From the NCBI GenBank assembly GCA_030425805.1, contig JAUHZC010000001.1, positions 124,001 to 188,000 on the forward strand: a stretch of 64,000 nucleotides of DNA. Reading direction: 5' to 3'. This document shows, in pieces, positions 44,504-54,000 of this stretch; position 1 is the stretch's first letter; each line of letters starts with the position of its first letter. Under the pieces are notes generated by a model. The model saw only the letters and a program-made list of their open reading frames with translations, made no database searches and was not told the origin of the DNA. Origin of the DNA: Alphaproteobacteria bacterium (GTDB taxonomy: Bacteria > Pseudomonadota > Alphaproteobacteria > JAUHZC01). Position numbers and translations under genes: made by a program.

Positions 44504-46375
44504 TCAGAGGTCATATCTCAAAACAAATCCCAAAACCCTTCGGTAAGTACTTTTCCCATCCATAGAAACTGTTCCGTTTCTTCCTTTATGAATATGGAGT
44601 GTGTAAGGATGATCAAAACGGGGACACCTTAATTTCACACGACATCCTTCTGCATTTTCATGGAGCTCTACATCGTCTATTCGGTCCGCAAGACCTCGAA
44701 GGCCAGATAGAATTGCATCTCCCGTAATCAAAACCCGCCTCCTGCTGAAAACAAGATCTGCAAACTGGCGCAAGGCTGTTCCTTCCCCTAGAGAACTGGC
44801 AGGAAGGCGATCATCTGCAGCAGCTACTTCATCCTCCACACCTTCATCACTTTCCTCAGCATCTTCATCAGGATCCGCTTCGCCAGCTGCTGCACGCGCA
44901 GCACGCTCTGCCCTCCTAACTTCCGCAAGCCCTGCATTCATGCGCTGGTTTCTCTCCCAAATTTCTGCTTCTCTACGAATTTCTTCTTCTCTCGCCTCTC
45001 GTGCTTCTACACGCGCACGTGCAAGAGCCTCAGCTCTCTCTGCTGAAACAGAAGAACTCGCACTCGCTGCCCCTGACATTGCAGCAGCAGGAGCTGTATC
45101 ACGTGAAAAAGCCTCAGCTCTTGCAGATCGTGAGGCTGCTGCGGGAGCCTTTCTCGGCCTTGCTTTCCTTCTTCTTGGAGCAGGAGCAGGCCCGGCTGAA
45201 GCTCTAGGAAGGGGAGATGGTCTTGCATCATCTGCCCTGCCTTCTAAAAATGCCCAAGCATGCTCTTCTTCCTCAGCTGTGGGAGATGTTCTTAAGAGGT
45301 GCCGCCACAATGTATCGTCTCCCATTAGACCTTTGCGTAATAAGGCTTTTCCTGACTTCCTTGGTTTCCCAACTTTCCTCTTTTGTGTTTTCCTGCGTGC
45401 TGTATATGCAAAACGAGAGAGTACAATTTGCCAAGCTTCTACATACCGTGTGTCTGCGCCATGACGAGAAATCAAAACATCCTGTCCCATCTCCCAAAGA
45501 GCATAAAGCTGGGCCGCAAATGGAAATTCTTCCTTTTTCAATCTCCGACCACGGCTATCGATTCTCACAGCAACCATAGAATCTGCATGGGGAAGCTCAC
45601 CTTCACCTTCTAGAAAAGCTTTAAATCCTGGATTTTCATCAAGAAAGACCCGAAAAGGAACGCCCAAAAAAGGCTCTATCATTTTTTGAGTTGCCTCAAA
45701 TCTGGCTTCATCTTTTTTGACACGACGTATTTCTCGCTCCTCTTCTTCGGACGGTTTCCCCAAAGTTTCTCCGAGACAACGCTTCATATCATCTGGGGAA
45801 AGGAAACATCTGTAGTATTTAAGCATTGTCCAAGCAAGGTAAGAGCGCGTTCTCTTTACCTGAAGAATTCCTGCGTGGCTAGGAATTTCAATATGCTCCT
45901 GGAAACGCATAAACTCTGGAAAGGTGCTCGCAACATAACCCTTACGTTCCTCAAGACTCTTTCTTTCCCCGCAGTAAAGCGTAAATATCTCAAAAACAAT
46001 CAATGCAAAATGATTTAGTGCCTCTGCCCTTCTTTCTTCTTCTGAGAGTTTTGTAAAAGCTTGGAATCTCGCCTCTTCTTTTTCATACCATGCCCGAATA
46101 TGCGGATACTTTTCAAGCTCACAAGCCATCTTTGGGGCAATACTTTCAGTAACAAGTGACCCATAAATATCACTTGCAAGCAAATGATTTCCTGCATAAA
46201 AGGCACGAAGTGCTTCCTGCTTGGCCCCAAAAACCCCATCAAAACCCTCAAGAACACCAGAAAAAGCACTTTCGACCTCTAGTTCAAGCATGCGTAGGTC
46301 AGGTGCTGGTGTCGCTGCACTATAGAGTTTTGAAATAAGCACAAAACAAAAAAAGCATAGAGTTCGAAATATCAT
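44504..46375 (-). CDS. Large exported orphan protein with coiled coil
   Basis: About 623 residues started at MIFRTLCFF, with a signal peptide (to LYSAATPAP); a start 12 bases upstream is also open. The N-terminal 370 residues look helical and globular. Residues about 375-440 are Pro/Ala/Arg-rich (APRRRKARPRKAPAAASRSARAEAF), followed by a charged coiled coil (ERAEALARARVEAREAREEEIRREAE), an acidic stretch (EADPDEDAEESDEGVEDE) and a small C-terminal domain (HPYTLHIHKG...YRRVLGFVLRYDL) that faintly resembles HicA/dsRBD-like folds. The basic segment might bind nucleic acid. Function unknown. Confidence 0.7.
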   Translation of the reverse strand: MIFRTLCFFCFVLISKLYSAATPAPDLRMLELEVESAFSGVLEGFDGVFGAKQEALRAFYAGNHLLASDIYGSLVTESIAPKMACELEKYPHIRAWYEKEEARFQAFTKLSEEERRAEALNHFALIVFEIFTLYCGERKSLEERKGYVASTFPEFMRFQEHIEIPSHAGILQVKRTRSYLAWTMLKYYRCFLSPDDMKRCLGETLGKPSEEEEREIRRVKKDEARFEATQKMIEPFLGVPFRVFLDENPGFKAFLEGEGELPHADSMVAVRIDSRGRRLKKEEFPFAAQLYALWEMGQDVLISRHGADTRYVEAWQIVLSRFAYTARRKTQKRKVGKPRKSGKALLRKGLMGDDTLWRHLLRTSPTAEEEEHAWAFLEGRADDARPSPLPRASAGPAPAPRRRKARPRKAPAAASRSARAEAFSRDTAPAAAMSGAASASSSVSAERAEALARARVEAREAREEEIRREAEIWERNQRMNAGLAEVRRAERAARAAAGEADPDEDAEESDEGVEDEVAAADDRLPASSLGEGTALRQFADLVFSRRRVLITGDAILSGLRGLADRIDDVELHENAEGCRVKLRCPRFDHPYTLHIHKGRNGTVSMDGKSTYRRVLGFVLRYDL

Positions 46376-46443
46376 AAAATAAAGCAAAAAATTATTTATG
46401 GAAAATAACTTTTTTTTATTTTTATTTCAAGCGTTACCTATTC

Positions 46444-47019
46444 TCACATTTCAAACACAGGCATAAACCTGTCAAGATTTTGATCAAGAGCTTTGAGGGT
46501 ACGGGACAGATCCACTGTATCTTCCCGAAGCCATTGGTGCACGACAAGTCCATAAAAAACCCCAAAAGCTTGTATTTTGATCAAACCTTTCAGACCTGAT
46601 GTTGAAAACCCAGCAAGGCTGAGCATCCACTCAAACGCCTCTGCCATCTTGGGCAGAAACGTCAGGAGAGACCGGGGATCGCTCCATAATTCCCCTTCCA
46701 GCTGCTGAAGACATCCTTTGTAGGGCGTCAGCTGATCAAGGCGGCTCATCATCACTTCAAAAAGAATATCCCGAGGAGAATCTAATCCGTCCAAATCCAC
46801 CGTTTCCAGTGTCATGGTTGTAATCCGCTGGGAAAAGAAGGAGAGAAAAGCCTCTTTTGAGGGAATTTTTCCATAGATTTCATGATCCGGACAGCCTGCT
46901 TCCTGAGCCAACTGATGAAGGGAAAAATGCTGCCATCCACTTTCAGAAATGATCTGAGCTCCCTGATCAATGAGATCATGGAGAGTGGCTGTAGATTGTG
47001 AAGAATTCTGTGCCGTCAT
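46444..47019 (-). CDS. TetR/COQ9-like helix-turn-helix protein
   Basis: A 191-residue TetR-type protein: N-terminal HTH (LIDQGAQIISESGWQHFSLHQLAQEAGCPDHEIYGKIPSKEAFLSFF) and a helical C-terminal domain. The segments SPRDILFEVMMSRLDQLTPYKG and DLSRTLKALDQNLDR are typical of the alphaproteobacterial TetR subgroup close to COQ9, which may bind lipid or isoprenoid ligands. It lies 8 bases after proC and is likely co-transcribed with it and the YbjN gene. Regulator or ubiquinone-related role not decided. Confidence 0.78.
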   Translation of the reverse strand: MTAQNSSQSTATLHDLIDQGAQIISESGWQHFSLHQLAQEAGCPDHEIYGKIPSKEAFLSFFSQRITTMTLETVDLDGLDSPRDILFEVMMSRLDQLTPYKGCLQQLEGELWSDPRSLLTFLPKMAEAFEWMLSLAGFSTSGLKGLIKIQAFGVFYGLVVHQWLREDTVDLSRTLKALDQNLDRFMPVFEM

Positions 47020-47027
47020 AAGACTCT

Positions 47028-47864
47028 TTACTTCAATTCTTGTGAGCGATTATGCGCTGCGATCACAGCATTTTCAACTAATGTTGTAAAGGTTTCATTT
47101 TCCATCAAAACGTCTAGTGCCGCTGCCGTCGTTCCACCAGGACTTGTGACCTGAGTCCGTAACGCCCTAAGTGGATCATAAGAAGTTCCTGCCATAGCTC
47201 CAGCTCCTTGCAGGGTATGCTTTGCCAAAGTTTCTGAAATTTCTGCTGGCAGGCCTAGTTTTTTCCCCGCTGCCTCTAAAGCTTCACCTAAGAGATAAAC
47301 ATAGGCAGGACCGCTCCCAGAAATGGCGGTGACCGCATCAAAATAGGCCTCTTTATCAAGCCATAGCACATGCCCCGTTGGCATAAAGAGCTGATTGATG
47401 AGGGTATCGTGCATTTCCTCACAATGCTTATTTCCCATAAGAGCAGACATCCCCTGCCCCACTTGGACAGGTGTATTCGGCATGACCCGCACGAAAGGCG
47501 AATGTGGAAAATGGTAGGCGTAAGTATCCATGGCAACCCCGGCTGCAATACTTGCAATCAGGAGCGTTTTAGGATCAGCTAAGCCTGCCACATGTTGACC
47601 GTAAACAGGCAGTACCAAGGGCAAAACCTGGGGCTTAACAGCAAACAGCAAAATATCAACCTCATGAAAATCTAAGGTATGGATATCTTCACTGGAGACC
47701 CAGATAGCCTCAGAAATGCCTGTTCCCATCACAGATTTGGTATCAACCTCGTGGGGACTCACGATCGTAACCTTTTCGATCATCGGAGACGGCTGCTTCG
47801 CCCAACACCCCACCAAGCTCTGCCCCATCGCTCCATAGCCGACTAAGCAAAGGTGGCGGATCAT
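47028..47864 (-). CDS. proC: Pyrroline-5-carboxylate reductase
   Basis: 278 residues from MIRHLCLVGYGAMG; this start leaves a one-base gap after the upstream gene, while a start 24 bases earlier would overlap it. The Rossmann loop VGYGAMGQSLVG binds NADPH; AVKPQ, RVMPNTP and the C-terminal SPGGTTAAALDVL (P5C binding) are family signatures. Last step of proline synthesis. Retention of this step is uncommon in strongly reduced endosymbionts, so the host dependency may be moderate. Confidence 0.95.
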   Translation of the reverse strand: MIRHLCLVGYGAMGQSLVGCWAKQPSPMIEKVTIVSPHEVDTKSVMGTGISEAIWVSSEDIHTLDFHEVDILLFAVKPQVLPLVLPVYGQHVAGLADPKTLLIASIAAGVAMDTYAYHFPHSPFVRVMPNTPVQVGQGMSALMGNKHCEEMHDTLINQLFMPTGHVLWLDKEAYFDAVTAISGSGPAYVYLLGEALEAAGKKLGLPAEISETLAKHTLQGAGAMAGTSYDPLRALRTQVTSPGGTTAAALDVLMENETFTTLVENAVIAAHNRSQELK

Positions 47865-47865
47865 T

Positions 47866-48345
47866 TTAGGCTTCCCCAACGGTATCAATCATAGCCATTG
47901 TGGCTGCATCGTGAGGCTTTTTATCGCCGAGGATCACAAATTGGAAAGCCGGATAGTATTTCTCGCAAGCAGACAAAGCATAATCAATCACCTCTGCCAA
48001 AAGAGATTCGGATAGTGTCCGGGTTCCTGGGAGCAAAAGCCCATGGCGAAAAACTGGACAAGATTCCTGAGGGAAAATTTCAAAATTCCCCATATAAATA
48101 TTGCTGTTCAGCTGAGCCGTGAGGATTCCCACATTGTCCCGCTTACTCGGTGGAATCGTGAGATCAAACAGAAGAAAGAACTGGAGAATCCGCTCTTCCT
48201 CTCGCCAGACAAAATGCAGGCGATAATCACACCAACGCCCTGCCACATCACAAGCAAGCTCTACAGAACTCAGGCGCTCATAAGGCCATTCTTGGGATAA
48301 TATAAGCTCTTCTACTGAGTCAATGGGATTATTTTCGCTGGACAA
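47866..48345 (-). CDS. YbjN domain protein
   Basis: A 159-residue YbjN-like (T3SS chaperone-like fold) protein: residues about 10-140 show the alternating strands of the family (LACDVAGRWCDYRLHFVWREEERILQFFLLFDL; GNFEIFPQESCPVFRHGLLLPG). YbjN proteins occur in stress and motility contexts in many Proteobacteria, with no single function. It leads the three-gene unit with proC and the TetR-like gene. Confidence 0.82.
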   Translation of the reverse strand: MSSENNPIDSVEELILSQEWPYERLSSVELACDVAGRWCDYRLHFVWREEERILQFFLLFDLTIPPSKRDNVGILTAQLNSNIYMGNFEIFPQESCPVFRHGLLLPGTRTLSESLLAEVIDYALSACEKYYPAFQFVILGDKKPHDAATMAMIDTVGEA

Positions 48346-48492
48346 GGTTCACCCTCCTGAGGTCTTCTTTCATTTTGAAACATCCGGATTCCTTTGGCTA
48401 GAGGGAATCCTGACTTATCCACAAAAGAATTCAAAACAACTTGATTTGATGTGGATTTTTATCTCCTTTTTGAAGCCCTAACAAAGGTTGAA

Positions 48493-48746
48493 GTCCGTGG
48501 ATCGCCACAGGCCTCCGGCCTTCGCGATGACAGTAAAGGGAAAGCTTCTCGCAATACCCTCATCATCACAAACCCTACCTTTTTCAAGCAAGCCTTCTTC
48601 CTTCTCTATCGTCATCGCGAGCCCTACCTTTTTTCCAGTCATCGCGAGCCCTGAAAGGGCGCGGCGATCCATAAGATGTTTGGATTGCTTCGTCGCTACG
48701 CTTCTCGCAATGACAATAAAGGGAAAGCTTCTCGCAATGATTTTCC
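48493..48746. repeat. Cluster of dispersed palindromic repeats (401-base gene-free gap)
   Basis: The gap 48346-48746 has no gene. From 48493 it holds at least three units: type A (ATCGCCACAGGCCTCCGGCC...GATGAC, about 48500-48532), type C (GTCATCGCGAGCCCTGAAAGGGCGCGGCGATCCATA, 48638-48673) and type B (TGGATTGCTTCGTCGCTACGCTTCTCGCAATGACA, 48681-48715), the last followed by AATAAAGGGAAAGCTTCTCG, which also follows the first. Confidence 0.75.
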
Positions 48747-49226
48747 TTAATGCCCCAGAAGCACACCCACAGCTACAAAAACAACGCCTGTCCCTATCAT
48801 AACACACCGTTCAAGGGTTTTATCTTTTTCTACAAGCGTCAGCTCTGCAGCTGCTTGCTGCGCAGAAGTTTTTCTCTCTAGAGCCTTAAAAAAACCCTTC
48901 GGAAGTATTATTCTGAGTTTTGGCGAAGCTCCCCCCCCCAACGCAATTTTAAGCTGCACACCAAATTGGAATTTAGAAGGATCTGGTTGAAACCGCAGCG
49001 CTTGAAGCGGATCCCTTGGCTTATCCTGTGTAGTCTCAAGACAACCCTCTGGCAATTGGGGGAAACCCGCCCCAAGCACAAGTCCTCCATCAGAAAGTGG
49101 AGTTGCTCCACCAAAAACACCATATGAATATGGAAGCCCATCCGGTCCTGCTCTCTCCCCAAACGTCGCACCCTTGGCTGAAAACGTGGCCAAGAAAAGT
49201 AATAAAATCAGGGAAGTCTTTTTCAC
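48747..49226 (-). CDS. Small exported orphan protein with C-terminal membrane anchor
   Basis: A 159-residue protein with a signal peptide (MKKTSLILLLFLATFSAKGATF), a Gly/Pro-rich region (residues 25-60), a middle domain, and a C-terminal hydrophobic helix (VMIGTGVVFVAVGVLLGH) that could anchor it in a membrane. Two cysteines (GCLETT, RCVMIG). No family recognised. Confidence 0.6.
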   Translation of the reverse strand: MKKTSLILLLFLATFSAKGATFGERAGPDGLPYSYGVFGGATPLSDGGLVLGAGFPQLPEGCLETTQDKPRDPLQALRFQPDPSKFQFGVQLKIALGGGASPKLRIILPKGFFKALERKTSAQQAAAELTLVEKDKTLERCVMIGTGVVFVAVGVLLGH

Positions 49227-49293
49227 AGCAAATACTCTTTATTTTTAGAAAGATATCACATTTCTCCTTATATATGTAAAGAAGGAATATAAA

Positions 49294-50262
49294 TTACTGC
49301 AGTTCTAGGAGATTATACTTACCTTCATCGCCAGGATGATCAGGGTCTCCATATATAGGAAGACCGCTATCAGTCTTGTACATTTCTCCAAACCCAAGAA
49401 GCTTAAGACGTGATGGTGGAGCTGTGTGACCTCCAAGATCCCCGCCTGCTTTATCGATTGCACGCAGTGCAATATGATAGGCATGCAAATCCAAATTTTC
49501 TTTTCTCGATGCCTCATCTGTCTCAAGAATAATCGGCACAGACCTATTCCCCTCAGTGAGCGGATCTGTTGCAGCCAAGTCCACCCACCCTGCATAAGCA
49601 ACTTCACCTCTTCCATCTGCATTTGGAGTAATTTTAGGCGGTGTTTCGCAGGAGAAGGTATAATAAGTAACACGGTCATTCGCTCCAGCAGGACCTTGCC
49701 CAGGGCGGTCTAAAACTGCAACCAAAGAAAGAGCTGAAGGGTCCACATGAACACCGACCTCTTCCTCTAATTCACGCACAGCTGCTGTAAGGGCAGACTC
49801 CCCCTTATCAACAGCACCTCCAGGATACCCAAGGAATCTTGTACGAACCAATAAGACCCTTGTTCCACAAACCAGCACAACCCGCGCACCTTCAGAAGAG
49901 GTTGTTGGATCAGGACGCGCAGAACCATTTTTCAAATAGTAGATAATATTATCACCACGATCATCCACTAAAAAATGGGCTCTTAAGAAATACCCGGCCA
50001 GAAGACTTGAGCGGGGCAAAACGCACTCAATAGCCTGCCCTTTAAAGGATGCTTCCATATGTGACACAAATCCAGCCAAACCGGAATCAAGAACCTCAGC
50101 AGGTGTATCGGGAGCAATCCGCACATTTTGAAAAGTTGGTTCAATTGTGTAAGAAATGCCCTCGACAACACCAGCTTCAGGTGCGGTTGCCAAAGCTGCA
50201 GCCGCATGGAGGGACTGCAAAGAAGTGATAAAAAGAAATAAAAGAAAATGAAGTACCCTCAT
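49294..50262 (-). CDS. Exported Nudix hydrolase
   Basis: A 322-residue protein with a signal peptide (MRVLHFLLFLFITSLQSLHAAAA, cleaved around residue 21) and a Nudix domain at about 125-260. The Nudix box is complete: G149-x5-E155-x7-R163-E164-L-x-E167-E168-x-G170-V, with the metal-binding glutamates present, so hydrolysis of an X-linked nucleoside diphosphate is expected. The region before the domain (residues 25-120) is unrecognised. Nudix enzymes are cytosolic housecleaners in most bacteria, so an exported one suggests an extracellular or host target, for example a nucleotide, a cap or a signalling molecule. Substrate unknown. Confidence 0.88.
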   Translation of the reverse strand: MRVLHFLLFLFITSLQSLHAAAALATAPEAGVVEGISYTIEPTFQNVRIAPDTPAEVLDSGLAGFVSHMEASFKGQAIECVLPRSSLLAGYFLRAHFLVDDRGDNIIYYLKNGSARPDPTTSSEGARVVLVCGTRVLLVRTRFLGYPGGAVDKGESALTAAVRELEEEVGVHVDPSALSLVAVLDRPGQGPAGANDRVTYYTFSCETPPKITPNADGRGEVAYAGWVDLAATDPLTEGNRSVPIILETDEASRKENLDLHAYHIALRAIDKAGGDLGGHTAPPSRLKLLGFGEMYKTDSGLPIYGDPDHPGDEGKYNLLELQ

Positions 50263-50327
50263 GGGAACCCCTATTTATGATGCATCATGCAGGAGGAAAA
50301 TGCTTCACCAAATGGCTCTAGAAAGGC

Positions 50328-50711
50328 TTATTCGCTTTCGCCGATAATGACAGAGGAAGAACCATCAGCAGGTGTCTCTTCTTCAGGACCATCTGCAAGA
50401 TCTTCCAAAGAGCCAATTTCAACAGACTTTGTTGCTGTTTCAGGCTCGAGGAGGTGATCAAAATCATCTTCTTCCGCATCCAAAACAACGTGGGAGCGGT
50501 AAGATTGAGTCACACCATTCAACATCTCTTCAGGAGAAACTTTTTCTTCTGCAATTTCACGCAAGGACACAACTGTATTCTTGTCATCATCTCGCTCTAC
50601 GAGAGGTGGCAAACCTGCCCCAAGTTGACGCGCCCGGTGTGCGGACATGACAACGAGGTCAAAACGATTACTGACTTTATCGATACAATCTTCAACAGTT
50701 ACCCGTGCCAT
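50328..50711 (-). CDS. rpoZ: RNA polymerase omega subunit
   Basis: A 127-residue omega subunit. [30 protein letters not shown] is the family core, followed by a charged tail longer than in E. coli (91 residues) that is acidic and ends in Asp/Glu/Ser. It stabilises beta' and often takes part in ppGpp response. It follows rpmJ on the minus strand (gap of 40 bases). Confidence 0.95.
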   Translation of the reverse strand: MARVTVEDCIDKVSNRFDLVVMSAHRARQLGAGLPPLVERDDDKNTVVSLREIAEEKVSPEEMLNGVTQSYRSHVVLDAEEDDFDHLLEPETATKSVEIGSLEDLADGPEEETPADGSSSVIIGESE

Positions 50712-50751
50712 CTTTTTTCTCCTGAATCAAAGCGTTAGAAATTATAAGGTT

Positions 50752-50877
50752 TTAGCCTTGACGAGCTTTAAACCGAGGATTCGTTTTGTTGATGATATAT
50801 GTCCGTCCACGACGCCGAATAATACGGCAAGCACGGTGACGATTTTTGATTGTTTTTAAGGAACTAACGATTTTCAT
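50752..50877 (-). CDS. rpmJ: Ribosomal protein bL36
   Basis: A 41-residue protein read by eye on the minus strand ([14 protein letters not shown]...NPRFKARQG). It is the type of L36 without the zinc-binding cysteines, since only one Cys is present (HRACRI). Such zinc-free forms are common in alphaproteobacteria. It is too short for usual gene prediction thresholds; rpoZ follows after 40 bases. Confidence 0.9.
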   Translation of the reverse strand: MKIVSSLKTIKNRHRACRIIRRRGRTYIINKTNPRFKARQG

Positions 50878-50957
50878 AGTGACTTCTCAGAAAAATTTCC
50901 TCCAATATAGGAAAAACTCACCCCCCTCGTCAAGGTTTTCCTGCGCTTACCCATAAA

Positions 50958-50987
50958 AAAACCTCCTTAGAGAAAAGGAGGTTTTTA
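50958..50987. terminator. Intrinsic terminator after the giant gene
   Basis: AACCTCCTT (50960-50968) with AAGGAGGTT (50975-50983), loop AGAGAA; the minus strand then has T7 and the plus strand T5. It ends the minus-strand giant gene before rpmJ. Confidence 0.88.
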
Positions 50988-51009
50988 TGAAAGCTGATTG
51001 CCATGTCGC

Positions 51010-54000
51010 TTAGGCTGCTTGACGCGATGTCCTCATTGCCGCCCGACGAGCGACAGTTAGAGCCTTTGCACGGACTTCAGCAGCTTCATCTGCCGCTGAC
51101 CGCCAAGCCTCTTCTACATCTCCCCCTCCAATCATCCTATCAAGGGCTGCAATCATTTCTCTTCCGGTCAAAACCAGAGATTCACCAGTTGCAAATGATG
51201 AAGCTGCAGGAGCTGTGGCCGAAGACGCTACTGCAGCTAAAGCTGCCGAGGCATGACCATCTTCATCGTCTGAAAGCGCATCTGCATCCTCGCCCTCTTC
51301 ATCTTCATCTTGGGTTTTCTGAGAAAGGCCGAGTTGATGTTTTGCATGCCTAATTGCAGAGGTTAGCATTTTTTTAGCTTGAGTTGCTCTTGAGGGATCT
51401 TTTTCACCCTCTACACCCCGGCAAAGATCAGCAATCTGTCTGCGGGCCCTATGCAGAAGAGCTTGCTGCTTAGCTTCTTCAACTCTTGCAGCAGCAATGT
51501 CCCATTCTGCAATTGCTGCAGCTTCTGCCTTTTGGGCAGCAACAACAACAGGCCTTGGTTCAGAAGCATCTCCCAATAACCTAAAGAAGTTGTCCCCTTC
51601 ACAAAGGCGGATTCTTCTCAGAACTTCAGCGCGCAATCCAGAGCTATCAACTTCTGAAAGATGCTCCTGAACAGGGCTCCTCCCCTGAACCACTGCAATT
51701 TTAACATCTCTTAAATCACCTGGCCTGAGGGCTGAATCACGAAGTTCTCTCATAACAGCAAGAAAATCAACATCAGCTGTAGGTAACCTTCTATCCGTCA
51801 GGTCAGCAACTGTAGAAACCAGCGCCATTTTTCGTCCAAGGCGCTCTTCAGGAGATCTTTCTCCCTCTGCATACCCACGGAGAATATCTAGAACTTCGGC
51901 ACTTACAGCTGGCCGTGAGAATACTTCCTTTTCGAGCAACTCTCGAATTGTTCCTAAAGCCTCAATGCGTCGCTGGAAAAAACCATGGGTGTCGCCTGAC
52001 ATGCGAGCCAGAGATACGACAAAGGAACGCGCATCACCTGATACTGAAAGAGCCGTGACAGCACGTAGAGCATCCAAGGCTGCCGTAATAGAATTTGCAT
52101 TTTGCAAATCATGACCATGTCTGCGATCACGAGCCCGCGTTAACCGCCAAGCCTGATCAACTTCCCAATCTGTGGCCATTGCTGCCCTTTCATAGACTTT
52201 CCGGAAGTCTGCCATAGCAGAGCCACTGCTAAAGGAAACACGCGCCATCAGTTTGAGAACGCTAGGTTGGCGCCCTGTTGAAGAACCTTCGACAACGTTT
52301 AGAAGAGTCACAAAATGATCTGACTCAGCACCAAGCTCAGACCATGAGCCATTTGCCCTATTATTATGTACGAGCGTCACAACCCAATCAAAAGTCTCGG
52401 CAGATACTTTTGCTGCTGTCTCAAGAACCTTAAAGCACTCTTCAAAATTGTTAGCTTTTTCGGTCATAGCCATAGCTCTTTCCAATCGGCCTTTTGCAGA
52501 AAGATCACCATTAACAGAGGCCAAGCGGACAAAATTATCTGCTGAAAGTCCTATACAATCACCTCTGTCAGAATCCCAATCTTCTTGTCTCATAAAGCGA
52601 TTTGCTTCCTCAACCGTCACCCGCAAAGCCTCTTCCGAAAGTTCTTCAGCTTTTTCCAGCATTTGAATTCTTGCTCTGAGCCTATTTTCTCCTCGCACGA
52701 GACGAGATTTTGCGAGACTTAACATCTGCTCTAAGAGCTCCGGTGGAAGATTTTTTTCTAAAGTGTGCACAATTTGCATTGCGCTAAGATAATCTTCAAG
52801 TGTGTAAGAAGCCCTCCCCTGGTTTGCAAGGAGCCCTTCTACTGCAGGCAAAGTCTGCGCTGAAATTTCAGCAGCAGCGGCAGCCTCTAAAATTCGGCGA
52901 CGCATTCCAAATGATAAGGTACGCCGCTTCACAATTTTGAGTGTTGCAGCACGCAAGCTGTCAGAAGCTTCCCCAGCTTCAGCTGATGCAGTGGCATCAT
53001 CAGATAAAGCATCAACCGCTCCAACAGTCGCCTGGAAGGCTTCTGAGCTTACAACTCGCTCTCCAACAAAAAGGTCAACAACGGATGCTGTTGCATCAGG
53101 GAAAGAAGAGGCAAGCAACCAAACAAGACGACGATCCGCAAATGCCTCACCCTCACCGACACGCCTGAGAGCTTCAAAATGCGCCTCTCGGGAAACAGCC
53201 GCAATAGCTTCAATCGTACCTAGCACATGAGCCTCTCCAGCAACCTCATCTTCTTCTGCAAAAAGGCCACGTACGGTGGCTGTAACTTCTGGAGCAACAC
53301 TTGCAGTAGCCTCCAACACCTTCAAGCGGCCTTCAACATCAGAAACATGACCTGCTGTGACAACAGCATCTTCTTGGGCAGCGGTAGGAATTGCATCAAC
53401 CAAAGTCATCAATCTGACCAGGTGGTCTGCGGATACCCCTCTCACAGCAAGACGACGCATTCCCTTAACGGCAGTCAAGGTATAGTCCTTTGCGGCATCT
53501 ACGACACGAAGACGTTCTGCAAACCCTTCAGCAGGGGCTACATGCATAGCTCCCGCGAGAGCCTCAGCACGCAGTTGAGGAGCGAGAGCCTCCACAACTT
53601 TCATACCCTCCATGAATTCATCAGCAGTGAGTGTTTCAACCTCTCCAGCAAGGTCAAACACCTCTCCCAAAGTCTCAACTGAAGCTTTCGCAGCTTCAAT
53701 CCACGCTACATGGCGCGTGGAGAAAGGAACAGCAGAAGCCACACGCCCAAACATGTCATCAGCTCTTGCTAAACTTCCTTGCTCATGAAGAGTTTGCAAT
53801 GCTCTCAATGTTGCAGAGAGCTGGTCTGTTGGTAGGGAAGTCTCATCTCCTGCAACGGCAAGTGCAGCTCCCACAACTTCTTCAGAAACGTCTGCAGCTG
53901 CTTCAAACACAGCACAGCGGGCTTCAAGTCTTGGTAAGGTACGAATCGCAAGGGCCAAAGCTGAGGCGCTATGTCTTCTTAAAGCCCCTTGGACCCGTGC

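Noticed and set aside
44940..45464. 174-residue plus-strand frame
   Set aside because: It is a shadow of the coiled-coil and basic segments of the minus-strand exported gene.
48346..48746. Clustered repeats as CRISPR or insertion sequence
   Set aside because: Units differ in core, have no regular spacers, no transposase and no target duplication.
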